Shown here piece after piece: positions 40,861 to 53,600 of a stretch of DNA of 64,000 bases (position 1 is the first letter of the stretch; every line of letters starts with the position of its first letter). The stretch is from contig RSEF01000014.1 of NCBI GenBank assembly GCA_003993805.1, positions 62,001 to 126,000 of the forward strand, read 5' to 3'. The position numbers and the translations under genes were made by a program. This DNA is from Himantopus leucocephalus. Lineage: Eukaryota > Chordata > Aves > Charadriiformes > Recurvirostridae. The notes beneath the pieces are model-generated. The model saw nothing but the letters and a program-made list of their open reading frames with translations, had not been told where the DNA came from and searched no databases.

Positions 40861-40882
40861 ACACACACACACACACACACAC
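40861..40882. repeat. (CA)11 microsatellite
   Basis: Eleven uninterrupted CA units (GT on the gene strand) lie inside the CpG island, about 420 bp upstream of the GPR139 ATG, where they may fall in the promoter or 5' UTR. A pure run of this length is expected to vary between individuals. Confidence 0.95.
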
Positions 40883-41310
40883 CCCGGCCGTGGAGGCGGT
40901 GGGGGTGAGCTCCACGGGTGAACCTCCTCGGGAGAAGCGCCGCCTTCCCAGCGGGCTTCTCCCACAGCCAGGGGTGGGAAGAGGGAGTTTGTCTCCAGGT
41001 TGGCACCCGGGTCGGTAGGATCACCCAGGCAGGGCGTGTGAGCGCCGCGCCTGCGCCTCAGTCCTGCGTTAGCCCTCGAAACAGGCTGGGAGAAACCCGT
41101 CCCGTCCCAGGGAGAGGGTGTGCGCCGGCAGAATTGAAGCACAACCCCGGGGGTAACCGCGCTGTCCTCGCTCTGCTCCCCGCAGCGCTGCGGGGCGAGC
41201 AGCCGGGGTGGCCGGCGGTGAAATGGGCCGTGCGCCCCGTCCAGGACGGACAGGCGTGCGTGTAATCCCCGCGAGGGAAAGCAGGAGGGAAATCGGGGTT
41301 TCGGCAACCT

Positions 41311-44300
41311 CCGCTCATTCCTTAACGTTCGTATGTTTCAGTACATAGTCTCAGGTGTAACTAATAAATGATTTAGAGTTAGGCTTGTTACCTTAAGGTG
41401 ATGGAGCCCAGTGCTACTGATCAGCGGGCTGGACAGATGACGGGACATCGATATGTTCAGGAGGGTCACAGTTCAGTGATAAAATAGATGTTTGTTTACA
41501 GTGCGCTTCTACTGAGCAGAAAACAGGACTTTGTTTCACCAGAAGTGTGTAGGGTCGAGCCCACAGCCCGGCACTGTGCGTGGGAAGAATCCCCCGGGAT
41601 TCTGCGTCTGCCGGAGCAGGCCAAGGAGGGATGTACCTGTGCAATACATGCGGCGTTGGTCGATGAGACCCATCTGTTGGTACACGCACAAGAACATGGT
41701 GGATTACAAAACTAAAGATGTGGTCCTCGCTGTCCAGAAACACCTGACCATTTAGCGTGGATAATAACACAGCATAAAATGTGTGTTACAGGTGGGAAGG
41801 CACCGTTAGGGCAAGTGCTGTAACAGACCACCAGGTTACTAAGCAAGGACATCCATATCTTTGGGTTTTCATGGTCTTGTTCAAAAAATAGTTTAGCTTC
41901 GGTTTGGAAACACAAGAAGGAGCAAGCGAGGCTCTGGCTCTGCAAGGACTTGAGTGGGTTACTTTGCTGGGAGGCTCAGTGAGATTATTCACATGCTTAA
42001 ATGTTTAACAGAAGAGGTCTTTTTGAACTGTACCAAAATTGCTGTCAAGCTTCCCAGGTTAAACATGCTGGAAAAAAACATACATTTTTCCTGGGCTTTT
42101 TTAACTGATGTCTTTGTGAACGCAGCCTTAAAGATGGTTAGAGTCTTCTAAGTGCCGCCCTTAAGTGGATGTGTTCCTTTTAAAAAGAAATCTTTTGAAA
42201 CCGTTCATTTAAATAACCAACAGAATTGCATAAAGCGGTGAGGTGTGTGCGATTATAGAGTACAAAGCCCTGTGAATTCAACCCTGCCTGGTTTTTTTCC
42301 AGATATTTAACCTACAGGATTTTCCTCTTGTTATTTTAAAAAATGCAATTTCTTCTCGTGTTCTTGCAACAGAACTGATGTCTTATGCTGCCTCCCATAA
42401 GAGAAATGGTAATTCCTGGGACCTTTTCTTGGGCGGAGTAAATATATCAGCAGCGCTGAAAGCACGACTCGCTGTTTCGAAGCTAAGTGAAGTTTATCAG
42501 CAAAGCAACACACAAAAGAAGGAGGCAGCAGTCGAGCAGTGGCTTGGCAAGCGATGGTTAAAAATCCTCCCATGCAGTTTGCAGCGCCGTGGGTCTCTCA
42601 ACTTCCTAAATAACAAGAGTGAAATCCTGCAGAAGCTGGAGGCTAAGGAAGCGCCTCTGCCATCCATTTTCTGATGTGCTGCTGCCGCTGTTCTCTCTGG
42701 CCTAGTTTTAAACATCCTGAGCAATAGGACTTCCCCAGAGAGGTTTCTATAATAGTAGCATTTGTTTCCTCAGAGTTGGAGTTGTCTCCAGGGCGCAGTT
42801 CAGGTAGCTGCTCGTGTGCCGAGAAGAGCTTTTGGTCATAAGAGAAAGAATCTTTTCCCGTCTTCCCACCTGGAGCTCTCACTGGAGCCTCACAGCTGCA
42901 AGAGCCTCTGCTGCATCTGATGTGTTTCCTGTTGAACAAGGGGAAAAAATGGAAAATTTGGTCACGTTCACTAACCCTTCCCCCGGCCTGCCCTGCAAGT
43001 GGAGAGGCCAGAGAAAATGAATCTGCTCCTGGTGAGCTTGTTTAAAGCTTGTAGAGGAACTTTTCTGCCTCGCTACGTGCAACTTTACGCAGAAACAGAT
43101 GCATTACGCGGTGAGCCAAGAGCTTTTATTGCAGAGTGGACCAGGTTTCCAGGTCTGATTTGCTTTAGCTTCACTGAAGTGAAATTAATGAAATACTTGG
43201 TAATACAGCAAAAATAAAGTCTCAAAGTAAATCTGAAGATTGCTCTTGTGTTCAGTGTATAAAAGATATTTTGAGGGGGTTTTGTCCTTCAAACAAGATT
43301 TTGGCCTAAATGAAATGAATCTGGTTATTCCGTGCTCTGAATTGTGCAGTAACAGAACTTTAGATGTAAAGAAATTTCAATAAAGCCAATTCAAAACTAA
43401 CCACAATGCTTGGTTCTACTTAAAGCTGTTTATTTTTAAACTTCTTGCTATTTTCTAGCTACTTTCTAAAGGAATGACATTTACGTGTAACATCAGGCCC
43501 GCAGTGAGAAGAGCACTGGTCTTCTGAATTAATGGTGAAGGCAGAACGCCTCGGCAGCTTTGAAGGAGGATGGTTTCTGAATCTCATCTCATAAACAGCC
43601 ACATGCTCGGATGGTGAATGACATTTATTCTTTCCCAAAGAGCAGTTTATTCTTTGTATGACATGCTACGTAAGCGGTGGGTGTACTTTGCTTTTAAAAT
43701 TCCAGAGCCACTTGAACTTGGTTAGCTTTCCGTTTTTCAGAGGAACCGAGCCTTCCTATAAACTGTTAGGCAGTGATCTTGGAGGAAAGAAGTGATAGAT
43801 AGTCACGTACACCCCCGTCCACTTGGGCCATGGAGCAAAGCAATGGTGATTTCAAGAGAAAAGAGTCATTGACTCAAGGAGTTTGGAAAAACTAGATATT
43901 GTGTTGTTGCAAGACAGCGCCATGAGTAACGTGCCTGGAAGACAGCAAAGAAACTGGAAGACTAATGCATGGAGTGTGTGTGAGGGATTAGGAGAGGCAG
44001 TGTGAAAGGTGGAGAAGTCTCTCAAAAGATTTGAGATATGATTTGGCCAAAAAAGGGGGGTTAATAATGGCAAGAGGCATTGGCGAGAGAACTGGTTTAT
44101 GGCCTGATCAAGGTTGTCTTACCTGCGTAGCAGAGCTGGAGGTACTCATCTCAGAGCTGCTGCAGAGAAAACGATACCTATAAGAATGACAAGTCTTAGA
44201 TTATACTTTATTAGATGCTTGTATGTAATTTTGCTGCAATGAAACCCTTCTCTTCAAAGCAATATTTTTATCTTTCCTTACTGTTAGCCTGCAGAATAAT

Positions 44301-46020
44301 TGAGTCAAATTCTACTCCTTCTGAGTTAAAGGACTGTCTTTGTCAATACTGTTCTGCAGGTCTCTCCAGGCTTGCAAGGGGAGGGAAAACTTTCTGCATT
44401 CTCATAAAAGCTGTTAGGAAAAAAATGTGATTATGAAAGTTCTTTACTGGAGCCTCCTCGGTACCTCTGAATAGGCAGGCTCCAGTTTTACAGGAGAACA
44501 TTGAAGATTTATTCATTTTTAAGGTGAGAAGTTTCTCTTGTGCTGGTGGTGATTGCTGGGGAAGGCTGCGGGGCCAGAATGCCAATGTGTCATGGCTCCT
44601 CCAGCTTGTGCTGCAAGTTCATCGCCTGCGCCCTCAGGCTCCACACCCCTGTAGATTTCTCTTCATCTCTTCTTCCTTTGGCCTCATATCTCCTTGGAGA
44701 CCTCATCAAGGTTATGATAGGTCTCAACTGGTGGCTGTAATAGAGCTTTGCTTATTTGAACTATCTGAAAACATGTTTAAAGCTTTTAAACACCTTTTTT
44801 TTCCCTCCTAAAATTAAATGTTTATTGCCTGACCTCTCTTTTAGTTTTCAACTGACAGATCTCATTGTAAGTCATTTGAGCACTGTTATGAGTATACTTT
44901 CCAAGGGAACAGAAAACAGATGTGATAAATGCCTGAACATGAGATTTAACCTAGCATCTGTTGTTTTATAGAAGCGTCACAAAACAAAGGAGGGTAACTG
45001 TGTTTTGTTTGTGTTTAACTGGTAGGTGATACACCTGATTTTCCATGGTACTCTTTTCAGGTTACATTGAAAACATGTGGCAGAAACGTGCATTGAGATA
45101 AACTCATTTGATCTGTCCAGTTTGCAGTGGTTATGACAATTTTTTTTACTATTTTTGTAAGAGTCAGCATTTAGGTGGAGTTTCAGATAAAATTAATCCG
45201 CTGCTCACAATAGAAATAAACTCTTGCTGCAAGATAAGGAAGTGAAGAGAATCCATCAGAGCCTGTATGATGTACTTGTATGATGCTTAACTGTAGAGCT
45301 AATGGGCTAATTCATATGTTTAGCATAAGCATATGCTTAAGTGCTTTGCTGGATTCAGGCATAAATAAATTAGGATTAAAATGTAACTACTCGACAAATA
45401 CTTCTAAAGATGGAGGCTAATTTATCCTCTCCCCAAGGTGAAAAGAAAGCACATGAGATTCATGTCACAGAGATTTTCTGCATTTCCTCTACTGGGATTT
45501 TTTAAAAGCTGAATAACAAAGTACTTAAATATTTAAGTTTTCATTTGGGCTGGAAATTCCATGTGGTTTAACTGTAGAAAAGGTAGGGTGTGCGCAGACC
45601 TCGCAGTGGAATGCTGAAAAATGGAGGTGAAACTTTCTTACTCCATTACTGAGCAGAAATAAAGCCTAGCTTATGATTGCAAAGAAAAAGGGTGAAAACA
45701 GGTTAGATTATATCTTATTTTAAAATCATTGTACCAATTATTTGTACTAATTATTGCAAAAAATATTATTATTATTACAACGTAACAGTGCATTCATAGT
45801 AGTCAAGCAAAACCTCATCAGACCTAATTTCAGGATCAAGTCACAAAGTTGTATACTTTGTTCTGTAGTTTAGGGTTTCCCCATGCAAATGCCATGTTTA
45901 GCTGATTGGGTTGAATCCTCCCTGCATATCTCAAGGTAAAGCTACTTGATTTTCATTTAGATTTGGAGCTTTTCCTCATTTTAAGAAAATATATAATCCT
46001 TCCCCATATCTACTTGTTGA
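41311..46020. other. Gene-free 5' flank of GPR139, proximal part
   Basis: Ordinary to AT-rich sequence with no recognised exon or repeat. A 98-residue plus frame at 42378-42674 has a protein-like composition but no family I know and no splice or start context that convinces me. Confidence 0.6.
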
Positions 46021-46380
46021 TGCCTTTGCGTTACTGGAACGTAACGAGCGCCAGCAAAATCAATACGCCTCTTCATGAGAGCTGGGGATGGTTTCTGTGT
46101 GGAACAGTCGTCACTGGCTGGTAACGAGGTGCCTACAGAGAGCGTCTTGTCAGAAGTCATGGCTCTGCCGTTGGCGTGCTTGTCACGGGCGTGCACAGCG
46201 GCCATCCCCGCAGCTGCGGGAGCCGGAGCGCTGAAGGCAGCTTTTCCACCGACTTGTGTGCGGCTTATTTCTGACAGCGCGGTAGAACTGGAGGAAGGTC
46301 TTGCAGCATCACCTTCATTTTCCGTGGGGAGGGACAGGAGGCATAAAAGTGTGCGGCTCCATGGACGAAAGGCAGATGCA
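46021..46380. promoter_or_regulatory. Isolated CpG-retaining patch upstream of GPR139
   Basis: I count 24 CpG dinucleotides in these 360 bp, roughly as many as base composition predicts, while the several hundred bases on each side have almost none. It lies about 5.6 kb upstream of the GPR139 start codon. Open frames cross it on both strands (a 109-residue plus frame ending at 46404 and a 139-residue minus frame starting at 46400), but neither resembles a known protein. A TATA-like CATAAAAG occurs at 46342-46349 on the plus strand. It may be a small unmethylated element: an alternative promoter, an enhancer, or the first exon of a non-coding transcript. Confidence 0.45.
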
Positions 46381-49300
46381 GACTCTGATCTTGTGGCCAA
46401 TTAAATAGATTTCAAGGCCCCTTGTTAACTTCTGCCCATCTACCAAATGAGCAGCCAGCCTGAGCAGAATAAGATTACTTTCTCATTTTACATAAGGCTT
46501 TCACATGCTATCCCCCCTATTAATTAATTAGATTAAAGGTTCTGGCTTCCTTGAACTTCTCTTTTCTTGTCTGATACACTTTGAATTAGATGTAGCCATT
46601 ATAAAATGTATCAGAAGCAAAAGACTAATTTTTTCTCACTTTCTAAGTATTGTGAGTATTTTTAGGTATCACACTTAACAGATACAGCAAAAATACCTTC
46701 CTGCAGGTGGATGTTTTAAGTGACATAGAACCCACAATCCCTCTGGCTTTATTTCCTTGATGTAAATATTCTTATTTTGAATTTTCAGCAAGAGTAATTT
46801 GTCTGTCAGTGGACATCTATTTTCCTGCTTTGGGCTTGTTGTTATTGTTCTAGATAAAAAGAGTTACTGCTTATTCAAAACGTAGTGCCATTAAAAACGT
46901 TAACAGACTTTGTACCCAGTCTTCCTCTCATGTAGTTCCACTGACTGTGCCACAATTTCTCTTGATGTAGCTTGGCAGAAGTGAGGCATAAGCAGGATCT
47001 GGCTCAGGTTGGCCACAGCTTTACTGTAATCTATAAGGCCAATGAGAGCACAAAAAGAAGGAAGCTCTGCATAATCAGAAATCAAATAATGGAGTCTCCC
47101 TACATCTCCGCTTAGTCACTTGCTATCAAACTTATGTCCAAGCCTACACTAGAGGCACAACAAGCAGTTGCCTAGGGGAAGAGCAACAAGACCAGTCGTG
47201 TGTCTGAGCCCCGAGACTAGAAATGGTTTTGATTAAATTCATGTCATTTTACAGGCAGGTGCAGCGCTCTGATATCCTTATGTTTATTCCGCTGCTCACC
47301 TAGCTCTCTCTATGGCAGGAGGAAAAGATGTTGGAACACATCACTGAATAAAGGAAAAAAAAACAAGAAAGAAAACAAACTGAAAATTGAACTTGTCAGT
47401 ATTAGCAGGGAGAGGGATGTAACCACAAACTCTCTGATGTGGTTCAACTCAGCAGAGACAATCGAGCAATTCTCTGTGCAGCGGCAGAGCTGCAGTAAGC
47501 CTGTCTTCTAGGTGGGGACCAGTTTCATTAACTTCAGTAAGATTGCTTCACTGAGTAGGATGAGCAGGATTTGGCTTTTAGAAAACTGCAGAGAATATTA
47601 TTGCAGGGTTCTCAGATTTTTTTTTCCCTGTTTAAATTGGCTCAGCAGGCCTTGCAAAAATCCCTGTGGGTTTGAACAAAAAATGATTTGCAGTTTCCTA
47701 GAGGCCGACAACTGTTTCTCCTCTAATCAGATGTTGCCCTGAAGGGAGCTTTGGTCTCCCTGTGGATCAGGCAGCGGTAATCTAAAGTTACTTATATGGG
47801 GCCAAATCTTGCTTGCCGGCATGTTTTAAGGAGGGTTAGTAGTTTATTTTACACCTAAGTCCACAAAGGCTCTGGGTGATATAGAGACTGTGGTAAGATT
47901 ACATGGCAAAAGTGGCTGTCCTTGATGATATTAGTGCTTGAGCACACTTTTGACAAAGACATACGGCTGTGATTTTCCTACCTTGAACTTGAAAGAGAAG
48001 TCAGGATTTAATTTTATGTCAGCACCCGGAGGCTCTTTATTTCTTGCCTTTGCTCTTTATTGCTCCCACACTGCAGAAACATACACCAAACTGAAGTCTC
48101 TAATAATACAGTCTATGGAAATCACAAACGCAGGGTCACACAGTGCTTGCTATTGGCCCCTGAAGTCCAACTTGGGCACTGCTATAAAAGCAGAGACTCC
48201 TCTGCCATTGACTCTTCTCCTGCACTGCTGTTGGCCTGGGAACACTAGAGCACTTACTAGGCTACAGAGCTGTTCTTCCAGATACGTCACAAACAGAACG
48301 GTATTTTTCAACGGGGCCGCTGATCTTCACCTGGAGTCAGGGGCAGCTGTCAGTGGTCAACATTTCCAGTGTGAGGCCTGAAGTTAATAGTCGTGTGCCT
48401 TCTCCTGGCAGCTGATATGCAAGGGCGTTGTCAGATCAATGGCAGAATTAAATTCCAGAGTCAGACTTGGCTTTAATTTTTTTCAGTAGATTTGGGTTAA
48501 TGTGACAGGGGAAAGGCAAGCCATCAGGAGGACTTCATCCCTTTCCTTTTCCTCTCTTTGTACTGGCCAGTGCTCCTGGGCCAGATGATGCAGGCGACTC
48601 CCCTGTTAATTTTATTAAGTTCCTGTGGATGCATGCAAGCCTTCATGGAGTACTGTGCTAGCAATGAGTTGCCTGCAGCCGTGGGTTGGATACTCTCCTT
48701 TTAGTCTTTGAATGAACCCGCATGTTTCTGAACTTTACTCCTCTTGCACGATACTGGTGGTGGATCTTAAAATACGCCTTGGATCAGACAGCCAAGCGTT
48801 TCCTCATTTTCAGGGGTTTGTTCTGTTTTGTGGTGGTTGTACACTGACCGATGAAATAAGCATTTGGTTTTCAGTTTGAGGTAGCTAATGGATTTCAGAG
48901 CTATTTGCTATTGTAATTTTTTGCCTAATTGTTTTCTCTCTGTAACTGTATGCCTTCACTTCCAGGATTTACTCTTACATTCCCATGTAGTTAGATTGAT
49001 GCAGATTCTGTGCACTTCCACAAAATGACACTCTGTTCAATAGCAATCAGGGATGCAGACAGAGGCTGCAAGAAGATTATTTTTATCTGCCACTCGAAAT
49101 GTAATTTTTAACCTGCTTTTGGAAAAAAAATGACACCCCAATCGTAGAAAGTGGGTAACGTATCATTTTATGTGGCAATCGTTTAAAACTGCTGGGCAGC
49201 TGACTAATGAAGGAGACAAACAAGCTGTACGTGAGTCAAATTTCTCACTTGGTTTTACAAAGGCGATTTTTGCGCAGGCACCAATTTATAACCAATGTGC

Positions 49301-50670
49301 TTTTTGAAGTCCTTGATTTGGCATGGCATGTGGGAAGGTTCTTGTAGGTCGGCACCACGTCTAACATTAGGGTAGTATCTAGTTTCTGTAAATATTGATT
49401 TCTCTTTAAACAGGTTGAATTTAACTTGTTTTTAATTAGTAATGGCAGATGTTCAGCTGGAAGAACATCTAGGGATCATTATTCTAATGACGTCGTATTA
49501 GCTTTTAAACCTTCCTCTTAATGTAAATCTGTAATTAGAGTGCTCTGTCTATCTGCTGCATCCTACTACAAATTCTATCTGTAAGCCAATACACTGGGAT
49601 GCCAAAAAGCTGCAGGGATTGTAAATTGTGTCTTATGACTCTGTTTCGGGTAATTGCACTCTGAGGACAAAGCAGAGTAATGCAGCAGAGCTGCAGCAGC
49701 AGCCCCCACCTTCTCCCAGTTCATAGAAAGGATATTCCTTTGGGTGGAGGATGCTTTGACAGCAGGGGAGGACTGGAGAGGTGGAGCAGTGATTGTGGTC
49801 ATCGTGTCGCACAGGCACAAACAGAATCCAGATGCAGAAGAGCTGTTGGGGTTGATGGTGGTGTGTCCCACAGCCCTACCCTCTCCTCCCTTGCAGGGGC
49901 AAGCCTGGTGATGGTCTATCCCAGCAGGGCAGGGCAATGGAATGCCTCTGGCCCTGGGGGAGATGGTTGTCCTCTGAGTTTGGCCAAGGATCTGTGAGAA
50001 TTAAGACTGCTTCACATGTGTCCCTGGCTACATGACTGAGATAACATATGGTGGGTGTCTGAGGAGGCTTTCCCTCTGCTGGAAGCTTTCAGCTTTGTGT
50101 GTATTTAGGTGAAGGTTTCTCCCCTAGGTCATTGTTTCACTGCCTCACACGTGTTCAGTTACCAACACAACGGCACTGACTAGGCACTTCCTTAAAGCAA
50201 TTTTATATCAGCTCCACTCTGCTGACTCTCACCAAGCCTTTCCGGCACCAAACTGATAGAAACCATCAGTGAATCAGGCCATGAGGTGTGTCTGTAAGCA
50301 CACATGCATAGAATTTAGCTGGTTTAGTTGTTGTATCCTTGTAATTTGTCTCTTACAAACAAAAAATAACCTATTTCATTTACTGCCCTCTGGTGGCATA
50401 TTCACTTTTCCTCATATTAATCCTTCTCACATACAAATATATCATCCATTTAATTGGTGGATCCCAAAGGAGAAGTTAATATCATTATTTGCGCATGGCA
50501 CAACCAGATGTGCAGAGACCTTGTTAGTTACCTACAGTAACGTCGGCAACATCCAGACCTTCGGTGGCCCCCAGGGGTTTGGGAGTAGATCCGCAGTCTC
50601 CTGGCTCCCTCCCCACCTACCGTGAGAGGTGCTCTTCAATATGTGACTCACAAAACACTAATTGGGTTCA
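46381..50670. other. Gene-free 5' flank, middle part
   Basis: AT-rich, TAAT-rich sequence with no recognised exon. 48.8-49.56 kb resembles conserved non-coding DNA, and the part with a describable motif is listed separately. Confidence 0.6.
49380..49560. promoter_or_regulatory. Candidate conserved regulatory element (CRE flanked by TAAT sites)
   Basis: AT-rich sequence dense in homeodomain-type TAAT/ATTA motifs. It includes CTAATGACGTCGTATTAG at 49484-49501, in which a TGACGTCG (one base from the CREB site TGACGTCA) is flanked by mirrored CTAAT/ATTAG. It looks like vertebrate conserved non-coding DNA, but conservation cannot be tested here. Confidence 0.25.
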
Positions 50671-50694
50671 CATTTTCTATTGCAATAGAAAATG
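50671..50694. repeat. Perfect 24-bp palindrome
   Basis: The half-site CATTTTCTATTG is followed directly by its exact reverse complement, with no spacer. The centre is TTGCAA, a core seen in C/EBP-type half-site pairs. It is flanked by ordinary AT-rich intergenic sequence. Confidence 0.9.
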
Positions 50695-53600
50695 CTAGTT
50701 CTTGCCATCAGATAGGAGGGCATATGTGACTGTGTCTATATATTTAATGTTTCCCTTAAGAATGTCGTGTCATTAAACTCCTTCAGTGTTGAGTCTTAGC
50801 TGTGTACCCACATTGAAATAAAATGACATTCTAAAAAGCTCACTCCAACTTTCCAGCCTCCTGGAGTCAAGCCTGGAGCGGCATAAATCTGCCATGCTGT
50901 CTGTGAGAGACTTATTTCTAGTCCTGCAGTGACACAATCTTTTTGACTTATCTGCAAAGATTTCCTTCCTTGCTCTCTTCCCATCCCACTCACCGTATCT
51001 TTCTTTTCTCTTCCTGCAGGCACAGTGCTTAGCTACTGGTTTAATTTAAAAGAAATAAATAAATAATGCTCCACGGTATCCATCAGACTCTCTTCTGGAT
51101 CACTCTTCAAAGGTCACTCCATACTCACTGCTGACCTGTTTCTCTTATTTATCCTACAGCCTTCACACCAGCAGTGTCTGCCTTTAGTAATTAGGTAATC
51201 TGCACAAATGGAGTCAACAGGCAGCAGATTTTGTGCTGATGTAGGACAAGAACCAGATTCTATACAGATTCTCTATCTTTCTTTGCGTTTCCTTTACAAG
51301 ATGAAGATATCTGATACTCTTGAAAACCAGAAGGTCTGTTGGTAGTGACACCTTACAAACTGCCATCCTGATGTACATGCCAATACGTCTAGTTTATTTC
51401 CTTTAAATCCATACCCTGCACTCTCCCAGTACGCTGTGCAGTCTTACTCGAAGACTGTCCTGTGTATTACCTCTTGCTGTTTTGGGGAAGAAACTATTAG
51501 AGTTCTTTTTTTAATTACCTTGTATTTCTCAGTGTTTAACTTTATTCTTTCATTCAGGCTGTGCTTGAAGCATATCCTGCCTGATGTGACTAAGCTGTTG
51601 ACTCACTTCTTTTATGGCTGTAATAAAACTAGATCTAATGACCAATGTCTGGATATCAACCACCAACAGCATTTGCAAAAAAAATCCAGATTGTTCCTTC
51701 TCAAGGTTGTGTGTCCTGGTATAACATTCACTTCATTTAAAATACCAAGTGAGCATGGCCCAGTTGTAATCACAATTTTGTTTTCTTCTTTTCTAGATGT
51801 TATCTGCTTGGCTTTAGCATTATCGCAAAACCTCCAGTTCTTAAAGTTTTAAATAGCATTCTTTTGGAATCTGTCCCTGCAACCATTAGTGCTGGTAATT
51901 GCGCTCAAAGACTTAACGTAGACAATTAGCTTTGCACTGGGCCCTAGGGATTTCATAATTTTATGAATTTGCAGCTCGCCTCAATTTTGCCATCCTTCTG
52001 GTGTAACCTGGGGGCCTCTCAGCCCCTGCTGTCATCTCAGGCGGGCTGTTGCCTGTGGTTCCAACATGTGTGTGTCACACAGGGATGGGGAAGGGCAAGC
52101 GTCTAATTTTTGTTTGCAGGTTGACCCCCCCCAGCGAGTTTCCATGATGTAAGGAAGGTTGTGGTGAGCATCTGCATGAGAATGTGGCCCTTGTGCTTCT
52201 GCTCATGTTTTTGCTGAGTAGAAGGTGAATTTCACGCATGGGAATGTGGCATGAGAGAATCCGTTTCCTCTCTATATATCCTTGGTAGTTTCCTTGCCAG
52301 TGGCAAAATAGTGGACTATTAAATGTAGGACAGGGCATGGACAGGAAGGAGAATCGGGGGCCTGGAATCGATTCCCTGGAGCCTCCACCATCTGCTGTAC
52401 TGAGGAAAGCCCACACTAATTCTACACATTCAGTCCAGATTCAGGAAAATGATGAGTTTTAGCCCTAAGACATCTGCAATTGCAAGTCTTCCAAATTGAG
52501 ATTGTATCATAATATTTGATGCTGGAGTCATTCAATTACATAAGATTCTCAGTTTCATTTAAAAGAAGAAATAAGTTTCTGTACTGCAGAGCAGCAAAGA
52601 TTAGCTTGCACAGATGAGCTGAGGCACTAGGGAAGGCTCACAGTCCAGCGGACTGAAGAGTCCGACGTTTGTTGTTCAACATTTCATGATTTTAGAATCC
52701 ATCTCACAATAGAGCCAATTTCATAATGGGAAGTTGCTTTCAGTGAATGCTAAGTTTTATTATTTCAAAAAAGCCCCAACCTAACAATGGCAGTTTCAGC
52801 AGATCTGAAACTTTCTGTGAATTCAGATGATATTCAGCAAATACTTCAGGAGGGAAACTGGAGACGTTTGCTTTGGAGAAGCTGAATTATTTTTCTCAAG
52901 CATTCTAGCTTTTGCTTTGACATGGTGTTTACATTCCAGAATTGAGCTGTTATTAAAAAAGTAAATTAAACAAAGAAGATAAACGAAACAATAGGGGATG
53001 ATTAAAAAAAAATTGGAAGGTGCAGACATTTTGATTTGACAAATTATACACCCGTTATATGCACAACTCTTAATTTGGAGATCTGGCTGGCAAGCTTTTG
53101 GTCTGTTGGGGATGAATGCTGCAGGGAAAGCTGCCGTGGAAAAAAATAAATTGAAGCTGGACCTTAAACATGTTGCACTGGTTTGTGCCCTTAGTACCAA
53201 TGGAGAAAAATCCAGCACTCCTCAGAATCTCGCCTCCTCTTTCTTAAAGACAGCAGAAGCTTTTTTGGCATGTGTACAAGTATTATGGCCTTCCGTTCCT
53301 TTGGCTTTCTCGTCTTGTCACAAACTGAGTTCACCTGAATGCCTAACCTTCCTGGGTGTAATAGCAGGGCGTTAAAACACACACCTGAGCCTTGGTTCAA
53401 ACGAAGTTTTGAGGTTATATTGAATCACTTTGTCAAGCCCAGCGATGCTGACTTGGAATCTGGCTCCTCTTTCAACTGCTGCTGCTTCTTGCTGCTTCTC
53501 CTGTGCTCTCCCGTGGGCTGTCAGCCCCTGCAGGCTTTAGCCAGGGTTATATTTAGAGCTGGGGGACAGGAGTGGGGTGCAGAACTATTCCCCCCTTCCT

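Noticed and set aside
46075..46404. 109-residue plus frame over the CpG patch as a coding exon
   Set aside because: No known family, and a minus frame of similar length covers the same bases. CpG retention alone does not show coding, so I kept only the CpG patch itself.
48000..48040. REST/RE1-like sequence (TCAGCACCCGGAGG)
   Set aside because: Only the left half resembles the RE1 consensus; the right half and spacing do not match.
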